In this document: piece by piece, positions 50,485-59,031 of the stretch | How positions within the stretch are numbered: the first letter of the stretch is position 1 | Layout of the letters: every line of letters begins with the position of its first letter | NCBI RefSeq assembly: GCF_000024865.1 | Contig: NC_013595.1 | Span: 1,550,001-1,614,000 of the forward strand | DNA: 64,000 nucleotides | Direction of reading: 5' to 3' | Source: Streptosporangium roseum DSM 43021 | GTDB taxonomy: Bacteria > Actinomycetota > Actinomycetes > Streptosporangiales > Streptosporangiaceae | Translations under genes and position numbers: made by a program | The notes under the pieces: generated by a model | Told to the model about the DNA's origin: nothing | The model's input: the letters and a program-made list of their open reading frames with translations, nothing else | The model's database searches: none

Positions 50485-52764
50485 TCAGAGCGCGAGCTCG
50501 GGGTGGAGGCGCCGCATCGACCAGGTGCGCCCCTTGTGCACGGCGTAGACGGTCAGGCTCAGGCCCAGCGCCACGGTCAGGGTCAGCACCCCGCAGGCCT
50601 GCCAGACCACCGCGAGGTCGCCGCCGCTGATCAGCCGCCGCAGCGCGCTGACCACCCAGCTCATCGGGAGCCACGGCGAGATCGTCTGGAAGAAGCCCGG
50701 CGAGGTCTCGATCGGGTACGTCCCGGCGGCCGAGGTCAGCTGGAGCATCAGCAGCGCCAGCACCACGACCCGCCCCGGCGCGCCGAGCAGGGCGTTGACC
50801 GCCTGCACGATCGCCAGGAAGGCCGCCACGGTGAGCAGCAGGACCCCGGCGATCCCGGCCCAGTGCGCGGCCTCCATGCCGAGCCCGAACCTGATCACCG
50901 CCATCAGCACGCCCACCTGCGCGGCGCCCAGGACCAGTCCCGGCAGCCAGCCGGCCACCGCGATCCGCCAGGCGGATGCCGTACCGGCCAGGAGGCGGGG
51001 GTTGAGCGGGCGCAGCACCATGTAGCTCACCATCGCGCCGACCCAGAGGGCCAGCGGGACGAAGAACGGCGCGAACCCGGTGCCGTAGTTGGGCACCTCG
51101 TTGAGGACCTGGCCGGCCAGCTTGACCGGCTCGCTCATCATGTCGCTGCGGTCCGCGCGCTCGTCCCCGCCGTAGTCGGGGATCTGCTCGGCGCCGTCTC
51201 CGAGCTTGTCGCTCAGCTCCCTGGACCCGTCGGCCAGCTTGCCGATGCCGGTGGTGAGCTCCCCGGCGCCCTCGTGCAGGCGGCCCACCCCGCTGTCCAC
51301 CCGGGCCGCGCCGTCGCTCAGCTTGACGATGCCGCCGCCGAGCCGGGTCAGCCCCTGGCTGAGCTGGGCGGAGCCGTCGCCGAGCCGGGAGATCCCCGAA
51401 GTGATCTTTCCGTTGGCGGCCGCCGCGTCACCGAGGCCCGAGTGGAGCTCCGCCGAGCCGGCGGCCAGCTTGCCGAGCCCCTCGTCCAACTGGTTGATCT
51501 TGTCTCTGGCCTGGTCGAGCTGCCGGCCGGCGGTCGGCGCGACCTCCGCCGTCCGGCCCGCGACCTCCGCGATCCTGCGGGCGTCCCGCTGCAGCTGGGC
51601 CGCGGCGCCGCCGCCGTCACCCGCGGCGCCCTCCAGCCCGGTGGCCACCTCCTGGGTGGACTGGGTGAGGCGCTCGGCGATGGCCCGCAGCCGCGGATCG
51701 GCGTCCGGATTGCCGTCCAGCCAGTTCTGCAGCTGCTGAGCCTGCTGCCGGGCCTGTTCCGCCCCCTGCTTGATCCCGCCGGGCAGCGCTCCCGCGCCGT
51801 CGGCGACCAGGCCGGCGCCCCGCTCGACGGCCTCCGCGAGCGACCGCAGCCGCGCGCCGTTCTCCTCCAGCACCGGGACGACCTCGTCGGCCACCTTGTT
51901 GATCTTCGGCACCTGGGCGTGGACCTGCTCGTAGACCTGAGCGTTGCCGTCGGCCACCTGCTTGGCGCCCTTCTCCAGCTTCGCCAGCCCCCGGCCCAGC
52001 TCGCGCGAGCCGCTCTCCGCCTGGCCCAGGCCTGCGGCCAGCTTGTCCGCCCCGGCCGACAGCCGGCCGGTGGCGGTGTTGGCGCTGCCCAGGCCCACGG
52101 TGAGCTGGTGGGTGCCGGTCTTGGCCTGGCTGAGGCCCGCGTTCAGGGTGGACGCGCCCTTTCCGGCCTCCGCCGTACCGTCGTGGAGATCGTCCGCGCC
52201 GTCCGCGGCCTTGGCGGTGGCGTCGTGCAGCTCGCCGAAGGACACGAAGACGTTGTCCCAGTAGTCCTTCAGCGCGGTACGGCCCGCCGCGTCCTTGACC
52301 TCGGTGAACACCGCGTCGGAGATCGTTCCCATGATGTAGCTGCGGCCGGTGTCGACCCGCACGCCGAGCTCGGCGGGGGTCGGCGTGCCGTCGCCGGAGG
52401 GCGAGGCGAGCCGGGCGCTGAAGTCGGCGGGGATGGTCAGGGACAGGTAGAAGCTGCCGTCGTTCACGCCGTCGGCGGCCTGCCGGGCGTCGACCGTGTG
52501 CCAGCCCAGGACCTTGCGGTCACGCAGCTCGTCGGCCAGCTCGCGGCCCGCGTCGACCGTCTTGCCGTCGACGGTCGCGGGCCGGTCCTCCACGACCAGC
52601 GCCACCGGGATGTTCTGCAGGTTGCCCTGCGGGTCCCAGAAGGACCACAGGTACAGCCCGGCGTACAGCAGCGGCAGCATCACCACGCCCGCCAGCGCCG
52701 CCCGGGTCAGCCGCGACCGGGTGAACCGCCGCAGCTCCAGCCGTCCCAGCCGCAACGATCTCAT
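50485..52764 (-). CDS. YhgE/Pip family ABC-2-like membrane protein
   Basis: 759 residues, ATG overlapping the ATPase stop (ATGA). A first helix (about 20-42, VVMLPLLYAGLYLWSFW), then an ectodomain of about 500 residues with heptad-like repeats such as LSAGADKLAAGLGQ, SELHSGLGDAAAANGKI and GELTTGIGKLADGSREL, and five to six C-terminal helices. This is the YhgE/Pip layout, with the long coiled coil outside, like phage-infection proteins and ABC-2 exporters. It probably works with the adjacent ATPase-like protein in export or membrane remodelling. Confidence 0.88.
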   Translation of the reverse strand: MRSLRLGRLELRRFTRSRLTRAALAGVVMLPLLYAGLYLWSFWDPQGNLQNIPVALVVEDRPATVDGKTVDAGRELADELRDRKVLGWHTVDARQAADGVNDGSFYLSLTIPADFSARLASPSGDGTPTPAELGVRVDTGRSYIMGTISDAVFTEVKDAAGRTALKDYWDNVFVSFGELHDATAKAADGADDLHDGTAEAGKGASTLNAGLSQAKTGTHQLTVGLGSANTATGRLSAGADKLAAGLGQAESGSRELGRGLAKLEKGAKQVADGNAQVYEQVHAQVPKINKVADEVVPVLEENGARLRSLAEAVERGAGLVADGAGALPGGIKQGAEQARQQAQQLQNWLDGNPDADPRLRAIAERLTQSTQEVATGLEGAAGDGGGAAAQLQRDARRIAEVAGRTAEVAPTAGRQLDQARDKINQLDEGLGKLAAGSAELHSGLGDAAAANGKITSGISRLGDGSAQLSQGLTRLGGGIVKLSDGAARVDSGVGRLHEGAGELTTGIGKLADGSRELSDKLGDGAEQIPDYGGDERADRSDMMSEPVKLAGQVLNEVPNYGTGFAPFFVPLALWVGAMVSYMVLRPLNPRLLAGTASAWRIAVAGWLPGLVLGAAQVGVLMAVIRFGLGMEAAHWAGIAGVLLLTVAAFLAIVQAVNALLGAPGRVVVLALLMLQLTSAAGTYPIETSPGFFQTISPWLPMSWVVSALRRLISGGDLAVVWQACGVLTLTVALGLSLTVYAVHKGRTWSMRRLHPELAL

Positions 52765-53570
52765 CGGTCCTTCTCCTCGGTCTCCTCGGTCTCCTCGGCC
52801 GGTACGGCCCGCGCTGCCGCCTCCCCGTCCCGCCCGTCCGCCGTACTCTCCGGCTCCGCCGTGCTCTCCGGCTCCGCCGGGCGGGCGGGCCTGGAGGGGG
52901 CGGGGAGGTTCGCGGCGTCGCCGGGATCCCCGAGAGGGCCGGAGGTCCCGGAGGGCAGGTGGATCGCCGCCGCCCGCTCGCTCTCCGTGCAGGCGGCGAC
53001 GACGGTCAGCCCCCGCTCGCCCAGCTCGCCCAGCGTCGCCAAGAGCGCCTCCTGACGGTCCTGGGCGAGGCCGGTGTCCACGTTGTCGAGGACCAGCAGC
53101 CCCGGGGTGTCGAGCAGCGCGAGCGCGATCCCGAGCCGCACCCGCTCCTCCCGGCTCAGATCGCGGATGAGGGTGCGGTCGCCGGGGGACAGCTCCAGGC
53201 CGGCCAGGGTCAGCGCGGTCCCGGCCCGTGCCTCCTGCCGTCCGCCCCAGAACATGCCCGGCGACCGCTCGTGCAGGTGCTCGCGGACCGTCAGCGCCTT
53301 CTCCAGGTCGTTGACCCCGTCCACCAGGCCGAGCGCGGCGACCCGCCGGATCGCCCTCGGCCTGCCGTACCGCCCGACGGTGAGCGTGCCCTCGGTGGGA
53401 CTCATCCGTCCCGCCAGGGTCAGCAACAGGCTCGTGCGCCCGCTGCCCGCCTGCCCGGTGACGACGGTGAGGCTGCCCGGCTCGGCGGTGACGCCGACGT
53501 CGCGGTAGACCCACCCGTGCTCGCCCTTGAGGGACAGACCGACCGCGTGCACCGCGACCCCGTGGAACAC
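52761..53570 (-). CDS. ABC ATPase-like protein with altered Walker motifs
   Basis: 269 residues from GTG 53570, after GGAGGG. The fold is an ABC nucleotide-binding domain, but the Walker A reads GQAGSGRTS (Lys replaced by Arg), the Walker B ends LLVLDNVD (catalytic Glu replaced by Asn), and the signature is LSREERVR rather than LSGGQ. It may bind without hydrolysing ATP, or hydrolyse slowly. The last 50 residues are a Pro/Ser/Glu-rich, acidic tail ending EETEETEEKDR. It is coupled to the YhgE gene. Similar altered loops occur, as I recall, in YhgE-linked ATPases. Confidence 0.8.
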   Translation of the reverse strand: MFHGVAVHAVGLSLKGEHGWVYRDVGVTAEPGSLTVVTGQAGSGRTSLLLTLAGRMSPTEGTLTVGRYGRPRAIRRVAALGLVDGVNDLEKALTVREHLHERSPGMFWGGRQEARAGTALTLAGLELSPGDRTLIRDLSREERVRLGIALALLDTPGLLVLDNVDTGLAQDRQEALLATLGELGERGLTVVAACTESERAAAIHLPSGTSGPLGDPGDAANLPAPSRPARPAEPESTAEPESTADGRDGEAAARAVPAEETEETEEKDR

Positions 53571-53590
53571 CGCGCCCTCCGACTCTTTAA

Positions 53591-53604
53591 ACTGACCAGT
53601 CAGT
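53591..53604. promoter_or_regulatory. TetR-type operator of the YhgE operon
   Basis: ACTGACCAGTCAGT has perfect 6-bp arms around a 2-base centre, the form usual for TetR/AcrR operators. It lies 20 bases upstream of the ATPase start in an AT-rich stretch (TTTTTGTAC on the minus strand), where it would cover the promoter. Confidence 0.7.
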
Positions 53605-53924
53605 ACAAAAATATCACGCAAAAGTTTCCCCAGGTGACCGGCCCGGCAAAGGTGTCGATTCTCACGCAAGCCGGTCACTCACCTGGCTTGGCCGTGTGGG
53701 TGACCGGGCGGCGGTGGGTGTTCCTGTCTCCGGCCCAGGCCGTTCTTCCCCCGTCTCCGGTGTGCAGCTCTCGGGGAGGAGGGGGCCGTCGTCGGTCCAG
53801 CCGATCCGCCGTACCAGCGGTGAGGCCACGTCCAGCGGCATGCTGTAGGAGTATCCGACGTCGGGGCTGGGGGCGAGGGTGAGGCCGGGATCGGGGGCGT
53901 CGGGGTCGTTCACCGTCAACCGGA

Positions 53925-54475
53925 GCGGCGCTGTACGGGGTGGAAGGTCAAAAGCGCGGCGAGGGTGGGTGGGGTGGCCGGGGGCCGCTTCTTCTGTGCG
54001 GCGCCGTACTGGGGTGGAAGGTCAAAAGCGCGGCGAGGGTGGGTGGGGTGGCCGGGGCCGCTCCTTCCGTGCGGGCCGGTGTCGCGTGGTCCGGGGGCTC
54101 AGGAGGGGCCGTGGGTGGGTGGGGGGAAGGTCTGGTGAGGGGCCGGTGCTGGACCGGGCGAGGCAGGGCGGGCGACGATGAGCCCCGGGAGCGGTAGTGA
54201 TCAGGGGTTTTCCATGATCTGTTGGGATTAGCGGTGCTATAGGACGCCCAATCCCAACAGATCAAGGAAAACCCCCGCCCCGCTCCCTCCCTAGCCCGCG
54301 CAGCGGGGAGCACCCGGTACGGCCCCGCACGAAGGGGCCGGTCCCGGGCCACTCCACTCACCCCTCGTCGAGCTTTTGACTTTCCACCCGGTACGGCGCC
54401 GCACGAAGGGCCGGCCCCGGGCCACCCCACCCGCCCCTCGCCGCGCTTTTGACCTTCCACCCCGTACGGCGCCGC
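53925..54475. repeat. Mirrored array of four ~75-bp repeats around a central palindrome
   Basis: Two direct copies (53925-53997 and 53998-54073) share GGTGGAAGGTCAAAAGCGCG and GGGTGGGTGGGGTGGCCG. Two further copies (about 54313-54388 and 54389-54475) carry the same sequence on the other strand, so the whole block is an inverted repeat. Copies are bounded by GTACGGCGCCGC. In the middle, 54204-54229 is complementary to 54250-54275 with one mismatch. It could be a palindromic mobile-element derivative or an RNA-forming locus. Confidence 0.7.
54204..54275. repeat. Central 26-bp cruciform
   Basis: Arms of 26 bases (25 matching), starting GGGGTTTTCCATGATCTG on the left, enclose a 20-base loop that is itself partly symmetrical around GCTATAG. 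Lower GC than its surroundings. Similar to terminal repeats of an insertion sequence with its gene lost, or to a replication or recombination target; neither is proven. Confidence 0.6.
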
Positions 54476-54662
54476 GTAAAAGGGGCGGCCCTGGGATGGA
54501 ACGGAGGCGAACGGGCATCGCTGCCGCCGCCCGCCACCGGTGGAACCCGGGCACCACGTCCGTGAAAGCGATCATGCCTGAGCGCGTAGCGCAACGATCG
54601 CTAGGACCGGGTCCATGGCCGGGCTACTCGTTTCGACGAGACAGACGGCTCGCGACAACGCG

Positions 54663-54710
54663 GAGAGGACCCGCCCCCGCCGGTCATGCCGGATGGGGAC
54701 GGGTCCTCTC
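54663..54710 (-). terminator. Hairpin downstream of the M20 peptidase gene
   Basis: GAGAGGACCCG at 54663-54673 pairs with CGGGTCCTCTC at 54700-54710, with further CCCC/GGGG pairing inside. It is 12 bases past the peptidase stop on the minus strand and is probably its terminator, though without a T tract. Confidence 0.6.
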
Positions 54711-54721
54711 GAACGGTCGTG

Positions 54722-56068
54722 CTAGACCGTCGCGGAGCCGTACTCCTGGAGGAAGAGCGCTTCCGCGAGGGCCGTGCGGCGGAGCTCCTCGATGTTGACC
54801 CGCTCGTTGGGCGCGTGGATCGAGGCGTCGTCGTCCTCGGCGCCGAACAGCAGGATCGACGCGGCGGGGAACTGCTTGACGAGCGTGGAGACCAGCGGGA
54901 TCGAGCCGCCGGCGCCGACGTCGCGCGGCGGACGGCCGAAGGCGTGCTCCATCGCCCGGTTCAGCGCGGCGCGGGCGGCTCCGCCGGAGTCGGCGAGGTA
55001 GCCGGAGCCCAGCACGTAGTCGGTGACGTGGACCTCGACACCCCAGGGAGCAACCTGACGGAGGAAGTCGACCACGGCGTCCACGGTCGTCTTCGGGTCG
55101 CCCGCCGGAGGCACGCGTACGGTCACCCGGGCGCGCGCGACCGCCTGGACCGCGTTGATGGCGCCGGAGACGGTCGGCACGTCCAGGCCGGTGACCGTGA
55201 TGGCGTAGGAGGCCCACAGGCGGTCGGCCAGCGAACCCGAGCCGACCAGCGAGACGCCGTCGAGCACGCCCGCCGTGGCCCGGAACTCCTCCTCCGAGGG
55301 GCCGGAGCCGAGGAAGCTGCCGCGTGGCAGGCCGGGGACGCGGATGTCGCCGTGGTCGTCGTGCAGGCCGGCCAGCATCCGGATCAGCGCGGCGAGCGCG
55401 TCCGGGGCGGCGCCGCCGAACGAGCCGCTGTGCAGCGACTCCTTCAGGGTGCGCACCTCGACGGTGAAGGCGCCCATGCCGCGCAGCGAGGTGGTCACCG
55501 CCGGGTCGCCCACGCTCGGGTTGCCGCAGTCGGCGACGATGATCGCGTCGGCGCGGAGCAGCTCGGGGTTCTGCTCGACGAAGGCCTCAAGGCGCTCCCC
55601 GGCGTACTCCTCCTGGCCCTCGATGATCACCTTGATGCCCACCGGGAAGTCTCCCCGGAAGGCCCGGAGCGCGGCGACGTGGGAGATGATGCCGGACTTG
55701 TCGTCGGCGGCGCCGCGGCCGTGGATGGCCCCGTCGACCTCCGTCGGCTCGAAGGCCGGGGTGCGCCACAGCGCGGGGTCGCCCGCGGGCTGCACGTCAT
55801 AGTGGGCGTAGAGCAGCACGGTCGGCGCGCCGGGCGGGGCCGGTGCCTCGGCGTAGACGGCGGGGAAGCTTCCCTCGACCGGAATCTGCCGGACGTGCGG
55901 CAGTCCGGCGCTGCGCAGCAGCTCCTCGGTCGCCGCGGCGGCCGCGCGCACCGGCTCCTCCGGGTGGCCGGGGAAGGCCACCGAGGGGATGGCGACGAGC
56001 CGCTTGAGGTCTTCGACCGCCTGGGGCAGGCCGGCGGCGACGGCGCCTTCGATCTCGGCAGGAGTCAC
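54722..56068 (-). CDS. M20 family dipeptidase (metallopeptidase)
   Basis: 448 residues from the GTG at 56068, which has GAGGG six bases upstream; an ATG at 56083 is possible but poorly spaced. The zinc ligands are visible in LLYAHYDVQPAG (His, Asp), the bridging Asp in GRGAADDKSG, the catalytic Glu pair in IEGQEEYAG and the final His in DDASIHAPNERV. A lid domain lies between about residues 200 and 320. It cleaves dipeptides in the cytoplasm. It is divergent from the aminotransferase over about 280 bases, with no clear shared operator. Confidence 0.92.
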   Translation of the reverse strand: MTPAEIEGAVAAGLPQAVEDLKRLVAIPSVAFPGHPEEPVRAAAAATEELLRSAGLPHVRQIPVEGSFPAVYAEAPAPPGAPTVLLYAHYDVQPAGDPALWRTPAFEPTEVDGAIHGRGAADDKSGIISHVAALRAFRGDFPVGIKVIIEGQEEYAGERLEAFVEQNPELLRADAIIVADCGNPSVGDPAVTTSLRGMGAFTVEVRTLKESLHSGSFGGAAPDALAALIRMLAGLHDDHGDIRVPGLPRGSFLGSGPSEEEFRATAGVLDGVSLVGSGSLADRLWASYAITVTGLDVPTVSGAINAVQAVARARVTVRVPPAGDPKTTVDAVVDFLRQVAPWGVEVHVTDYVLGSGYLADSGGAARAALNRAMEHAFGRPPRDVGAGGSIPLVSTLVKQFPAASILLFGAEDDDASIHAPNERVNIEELRRTALAEALFLQEYGSATV

Positions 56069-56348
56069 GACTTTCCCTCGCATCTCAATATCTGGTCGTC
56101 CTATTTGATCACAGTCGGCATGTGGCTGTGGTTCACCCCGATTCCAGCACACCAGCATTCCGTCAAACGGAACCGAGGGTTGCGCGTGGCCCGGACACTC
56201 CCGAATTCTGTACGCGGATTTCGTTGTTGTTACATGCCTGTTTTGCGGATTCCGAAGTTCTTGCACTCTATTGCCACGTTTTCACTTGGCAAGACGTTCT
56301 GCTGGGATGCAGACTGTGGGGAGCTCAGATCACCGAGGGAAGATAGCT

Positions 56349-57743
56349 ATGACCCACCCTGAAAACACCGACGTGGCCTCGCTCATGCAGGCCGCGCAGG
56401 ACCACCTGTGGATGCACTTCAGCCGGCACAGCTCTGACAGGGGTGCCGAAGTCCCGATGATCGTGCGCGGTGAGGGCGCATACATCTACGACGTGCACGG
56501 CAAGCGCTACCTTGACGGACTCGCCGGCCTGTTCGTGGTCCAGGCGGGGCACGGTCGCAGCGAGCTGGCCGAGGCCGCCGCCAAGCAGGCCCAGGAGCTG
56601 GCGTTCTTCCCGCTCTGGTCCTACGCGCACCCCAAGGCCGTCGAGCTGGCCCAGCGGCTGGCGGCCGAGACCCCCGGCGACCTCAACCGCGTCTTCTTCA
56701 CCACCGGCGGCGGCGAGGCCGTCGAGAGCGCGTGGAAGCTCGCCAAGCAGTACTTCAAGCTGACCGGCAAGCCGCTCAAGCACAAGGTCATCAGCCGCCA
56801 GATCGCCTACCACGGCACCCCGCAGGGCGCCCTGTCGATCACCGGCATCCCGGCCTTCAAGCAGATGTTCGAGCCGCTGGTCCCGGGCTCGGTCCGCGTG
56901 CCGAACACCAACCACTACCGGGCCGACGAGATCACCGGCGTCCCCGGCATGACCCCGGAGCAGTACGGCTACTGGGCCGCCGAGCGCGTCGCCCGCGCCA
57001 TCGAGATGGAGGGCCCCGACACCGTGGCCGCCGTCTTCGTCGAGCCGGTGCAGAACGCCGGCGGCTGCTTCCCGCCGCCGCCCGGCTACTTCCAGCGCCT
57101 GCGTGAGATCTGCGACGAGTACGACGTCCTGCTCGTCTCCGACGAGGTCATCTGCGCCTTCGGCCGCCTCGGCACCATGTTCGGCGGGCAGAAGTTCGAC
57201 TACGTCCCCGACATCATCACCTGTGCCAAGGGCATGACCAGCGGTTACTCGCCGATCGGCGCCATGATCGCCTCGGACCGGCTGTTCGAGCCGTTCAGCA
57301 ACGGCACCGAGATGTTCGCCCACGGCTACACCTTCGGCGGACACCCCGTCTCCGCCGCGGTCGCCCTGGCCAACCTCGACCTGTTCGAGCGCGAGGACCT
57401 GCTCGGTCACGTGACCCGCAACGAGCCGGTCTTCCGCTCCACCCTGGAGCGTCTCCGCGACCTGCCGATCGTCGGCGACGTGCGCGGCTCCGGCTACTTC
57501 TGGGGCATCGAGCTGGTCAAGGACAAGGACACCAAGGAGACCTTCAACGCCGACGAGTCCGAGCGCCTGCTCCGCGGCTTCCTGTCCAAGGCCCTCTACG
57601 ACGCGGGCCTGTACTGCCGCGCCGACGACCGCGGCGACCCCGTGATCCAGCTCGCCCCGCCGCTCATCTGCGGTCCCAAGGAGTTCGACGAGATCGAGTC
57701 GATCCTCCGCTCCGTGCTTACGGAGGCATGGAGCCGGCTGTAG
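56349..57743 (+). CDS. Class III PLP-dependent aminotransferase
   Basis: 464 residues; ATG eight bases after GAGGGAAG. Class III motifs are seen: TTGGGEAVESAWKLAKQYF, Asp265 in LVSDEVICAFGR, and the PLP lysine Lys294 in CAKGMTSGYSPIGA. The family transfers amino groups from amines such as putrescine, GABA, beta-alanine or taurine to pyruvate or 2-oxoglutarate. Alanine dehydrogenase follows by 89 bases; if pyruvate is the acceptor, the alanine made would be deaminated by it, regenerating pyruvate. The donor amine is not known. Confidence 0.9.
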   Translation: MTHPENTDVASLMQAAQDHLWMHFSRHSSDRGAEVPMIVRGEGAYIYDVHGKRYLDGLAGLFVVQAGHGRSELAEAAAKQAQELAFFPLWSYAHPKAVELAQRLAAETPGDLNRVFFTTGGGEAVESAWKLAKQYFKLTGKPLKHKVISRQIAYHGTPQGALSITGIPAFKQMFEPLVPGSVRVPNTNHYRADEITGVPGMTPEQYGYWAAERVARAIEMEGPDTVAAVFVEPVQNAGGCFPPPPGYFQRLREICDEYDVLLVSDEVICAFGRLGTMFGGQKFDYVPDIITCAKGMTSGYSPIGAMIASDRLFEPFSNGTEMFAHGYTFGGHPVSAAVALANLDLFEREDLLGHVTRNEPVFRSTLERLRDLPIVGDVRGSGYFWGIELVKDKDTKETFNADESERLLRGFLSKALYDAGLYCRADDRGDPVIQLAPPLICGPKEFDEIESILRSVLTEAWSRL

Positions 57744-57832
57744 TTCGCCGCCGCGCCCGGCTCGCCCAGACACACCCGCACCCGTTCGACCCGTGCTCTG
57801 ACCCCCCAGCCGAAACTCCGAAAGGACCCGTA

Positions 57833-58948
57833 ATGAAGATCGGCGTGCCCGCCGAGGTGAAGAACCATGAGTACCGCGTCGCCGCCACCCCGGCGGGCGT
57901 GCACGAACTGGTCCGTCACGGCCATGACGTCTACGTCCAGCGCGGCGCGGGCCTCGGCTCGCACCTTCCCGACGAGGACTACCTCTTCGCCGGCGCCAAG
58001 ATCCTCGACACCGCAGACGAGGTGTGGGGCGAGGCCGACATGATCCTCAAGGTCAAGGAGCCGATCGCGGAGGAGTACGACCGCATGCGTGCCGGGCAGG
58101 TGCTCTTCACCTACCTGCACCTGGCGGCGGGCCGCGCGTGCGCCGACGCCCTGCTCAAGCAGCAGGTCACCGGTATCGCGTACGAGACGGTCCAGGTCGG
58201 CAACACCCTGCCGCTGCTGGCCCCGATGTCCGAGGTCGCGGGCCGCCTGGCCCCGCAGGTCGGCGCCTACAACCTGATGCGCTTCAACGGCGGCCGCGGC
58301 GTGCTGCCCGGCGGCGTGCCCGGTGTGGCCCCGGCCAAGGTCGTCGTCATCGGCGCCGGCGTCTCCGGCCTCAACGCGGCGCAGATCGCGGTCGGCATGG
58401 GCGCGGACGTCACGGTCCTCGACCTCAACATCGACCGCCTGCGCTCCATCGACGCCATCTACCAGGGCCGCCTGAAGACCCTCGTCTCGACCTCCTACGC
58501 CATCGAGAAGGAGGTCCTGGAGGCCGACCTGGTCATCGGCGCGGTGCTGATCCCGGGCGCCAAGGCCCCGACCCTCGTCTCCAACGAGCTGGTCTCCCGC
58601 ATGAGGCCGGGCTCCGTGCTCGTCGACATCGCCATCGACCAGGGCGGCTGCTTCGAGGACTCCCGCCCGACCACGCACGCCGAGCCGACCTACCAGGTCC
58701 ACGGCTCGATCTTCTACTGCGTGGCCAACATGCCGGGTTCGGTGGCCAACACCTCCACCTACGCGCTGACCAACGCGACCCTGCCCTACGCGGTCAAGCT
58801 CGCCGGTCTGGGCTGGAAGTCCGCGCTCCAGCAGGACGCCGGCCTCGCGCTGGGCCTCAACACCCACGCGGGCCGGCTCACCAACGACCAGGTCGCGCTC
58901 GCCCTCGACCTGCCGTACGTGCCGGTCTCGCAGGTCATCGCCGCCTAG
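57833..58948 (+). CDS. ald: Alanine dehydrogenase
   Basis: 371 residues, the same length as the M. tuberculosis enzyme. MKIGVPAEVKNHEYRVA starts the N-domain; Lys74 lies in ILKVKEP, the catalytic His in LFTYLHLAAG, and the NAD-binding loop in VVVIGAGVSGLNAAQIA. DQGGCFEDSRPT is a typical C-terminal block. It oxidises L-alanine to pyruvate and ammonia with NAD, or the reverse. The ribosome site is AAAGGA seven bases ahead of ATG. It probably works with the aminotransferase just upstream in amine or amino-acid use. Confidence 0.95.
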   Translation: MKIGVPAEVKNHEYRVAATPAGVHELVRHGHDVYVQRGAGLGSHLPDEDYLFAGAKILDTADEVWGEADMILKVKEPIAEEYDRMRAGQVLFTYLHLAAGRACADALLKQQVTGIAYETVQVGNTLPLLAPMSEVAGRLAPQVGAYNLMRFNGGRGVLPGGVPGVAPAKVVVIGAGVSGLNAAQIAVGMGADVTVLDLNIDRLRSIDAIYQGRLKTLVSTSYAIEKEVLEADLVIGAVLIPGAKAPTLVSNELVSRMRPGSVLVDIAIDQGGCFEDSRPTTHAEPTYQVHGSIFYCVANMPGSVANTSTYALTNATLPYAVKLAGLGWKSALQQDAGLALGLNTHAGRLTNDQVALALDLPYVPVSQVIAA

Positions 58949-58977
58949 ACGCGACGGAACAGCCGCCTGGACATGAC

Positions 58978-59024
58978 GGGACGGCCCGTGCCCCGCGCCC
59001 ACCGGGTGCGGCGCGGGCCGTCCC
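58978..59024. terminator. Bidirectional hairpin between ald and the Sel1 gene
   Basis: GGGACGGCCCG (58978-58988) pairs with CGGGCCGTCCC (59014-59024), with GC-rich inner pairing in the loop. It lies between two convergent genes and can serve both; there is no T tract. Confidence 0.65.
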
Positions 59025-59031
59025 GCCGTAC

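Larger units (their letters stand above)
53571..54721. other. Long repeat-bearing intergenic region
   Basis: About 1.15 kb between the YhgE operon and the peptidase gene. It contains the TetR operator, a doubtful short minus-strand frame (53662-53919, with PLDVASPLVRRIGWTDDG) that may be a gene remnant, the mirrored repeat array at 53925-54475 and a terminator-like hairpin at 54663-54710. No supported complete gene was found. Confidence 0.6.

Noticed and set aside
53662..53919. 85-codon minus-strand frame with PLDVASPLVRRIGWTDDG
   Set aside because: Only a TTG start without a ribosome site and no family; kept only as a possible remnant in the intergenic note.
53925..54475. Repeat array considered as a CRISPR array
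   Set aside because: Repeats are about 75 bases, abut each other and are inverted across the centre; there are no spacers.
54480..54660. Possible tRNA-like fold near CCTGAGCGCGTAGCGC
   Set aside because: No acceptor stem, anticodon arm or T-loop GTTCRA in correct spacing.
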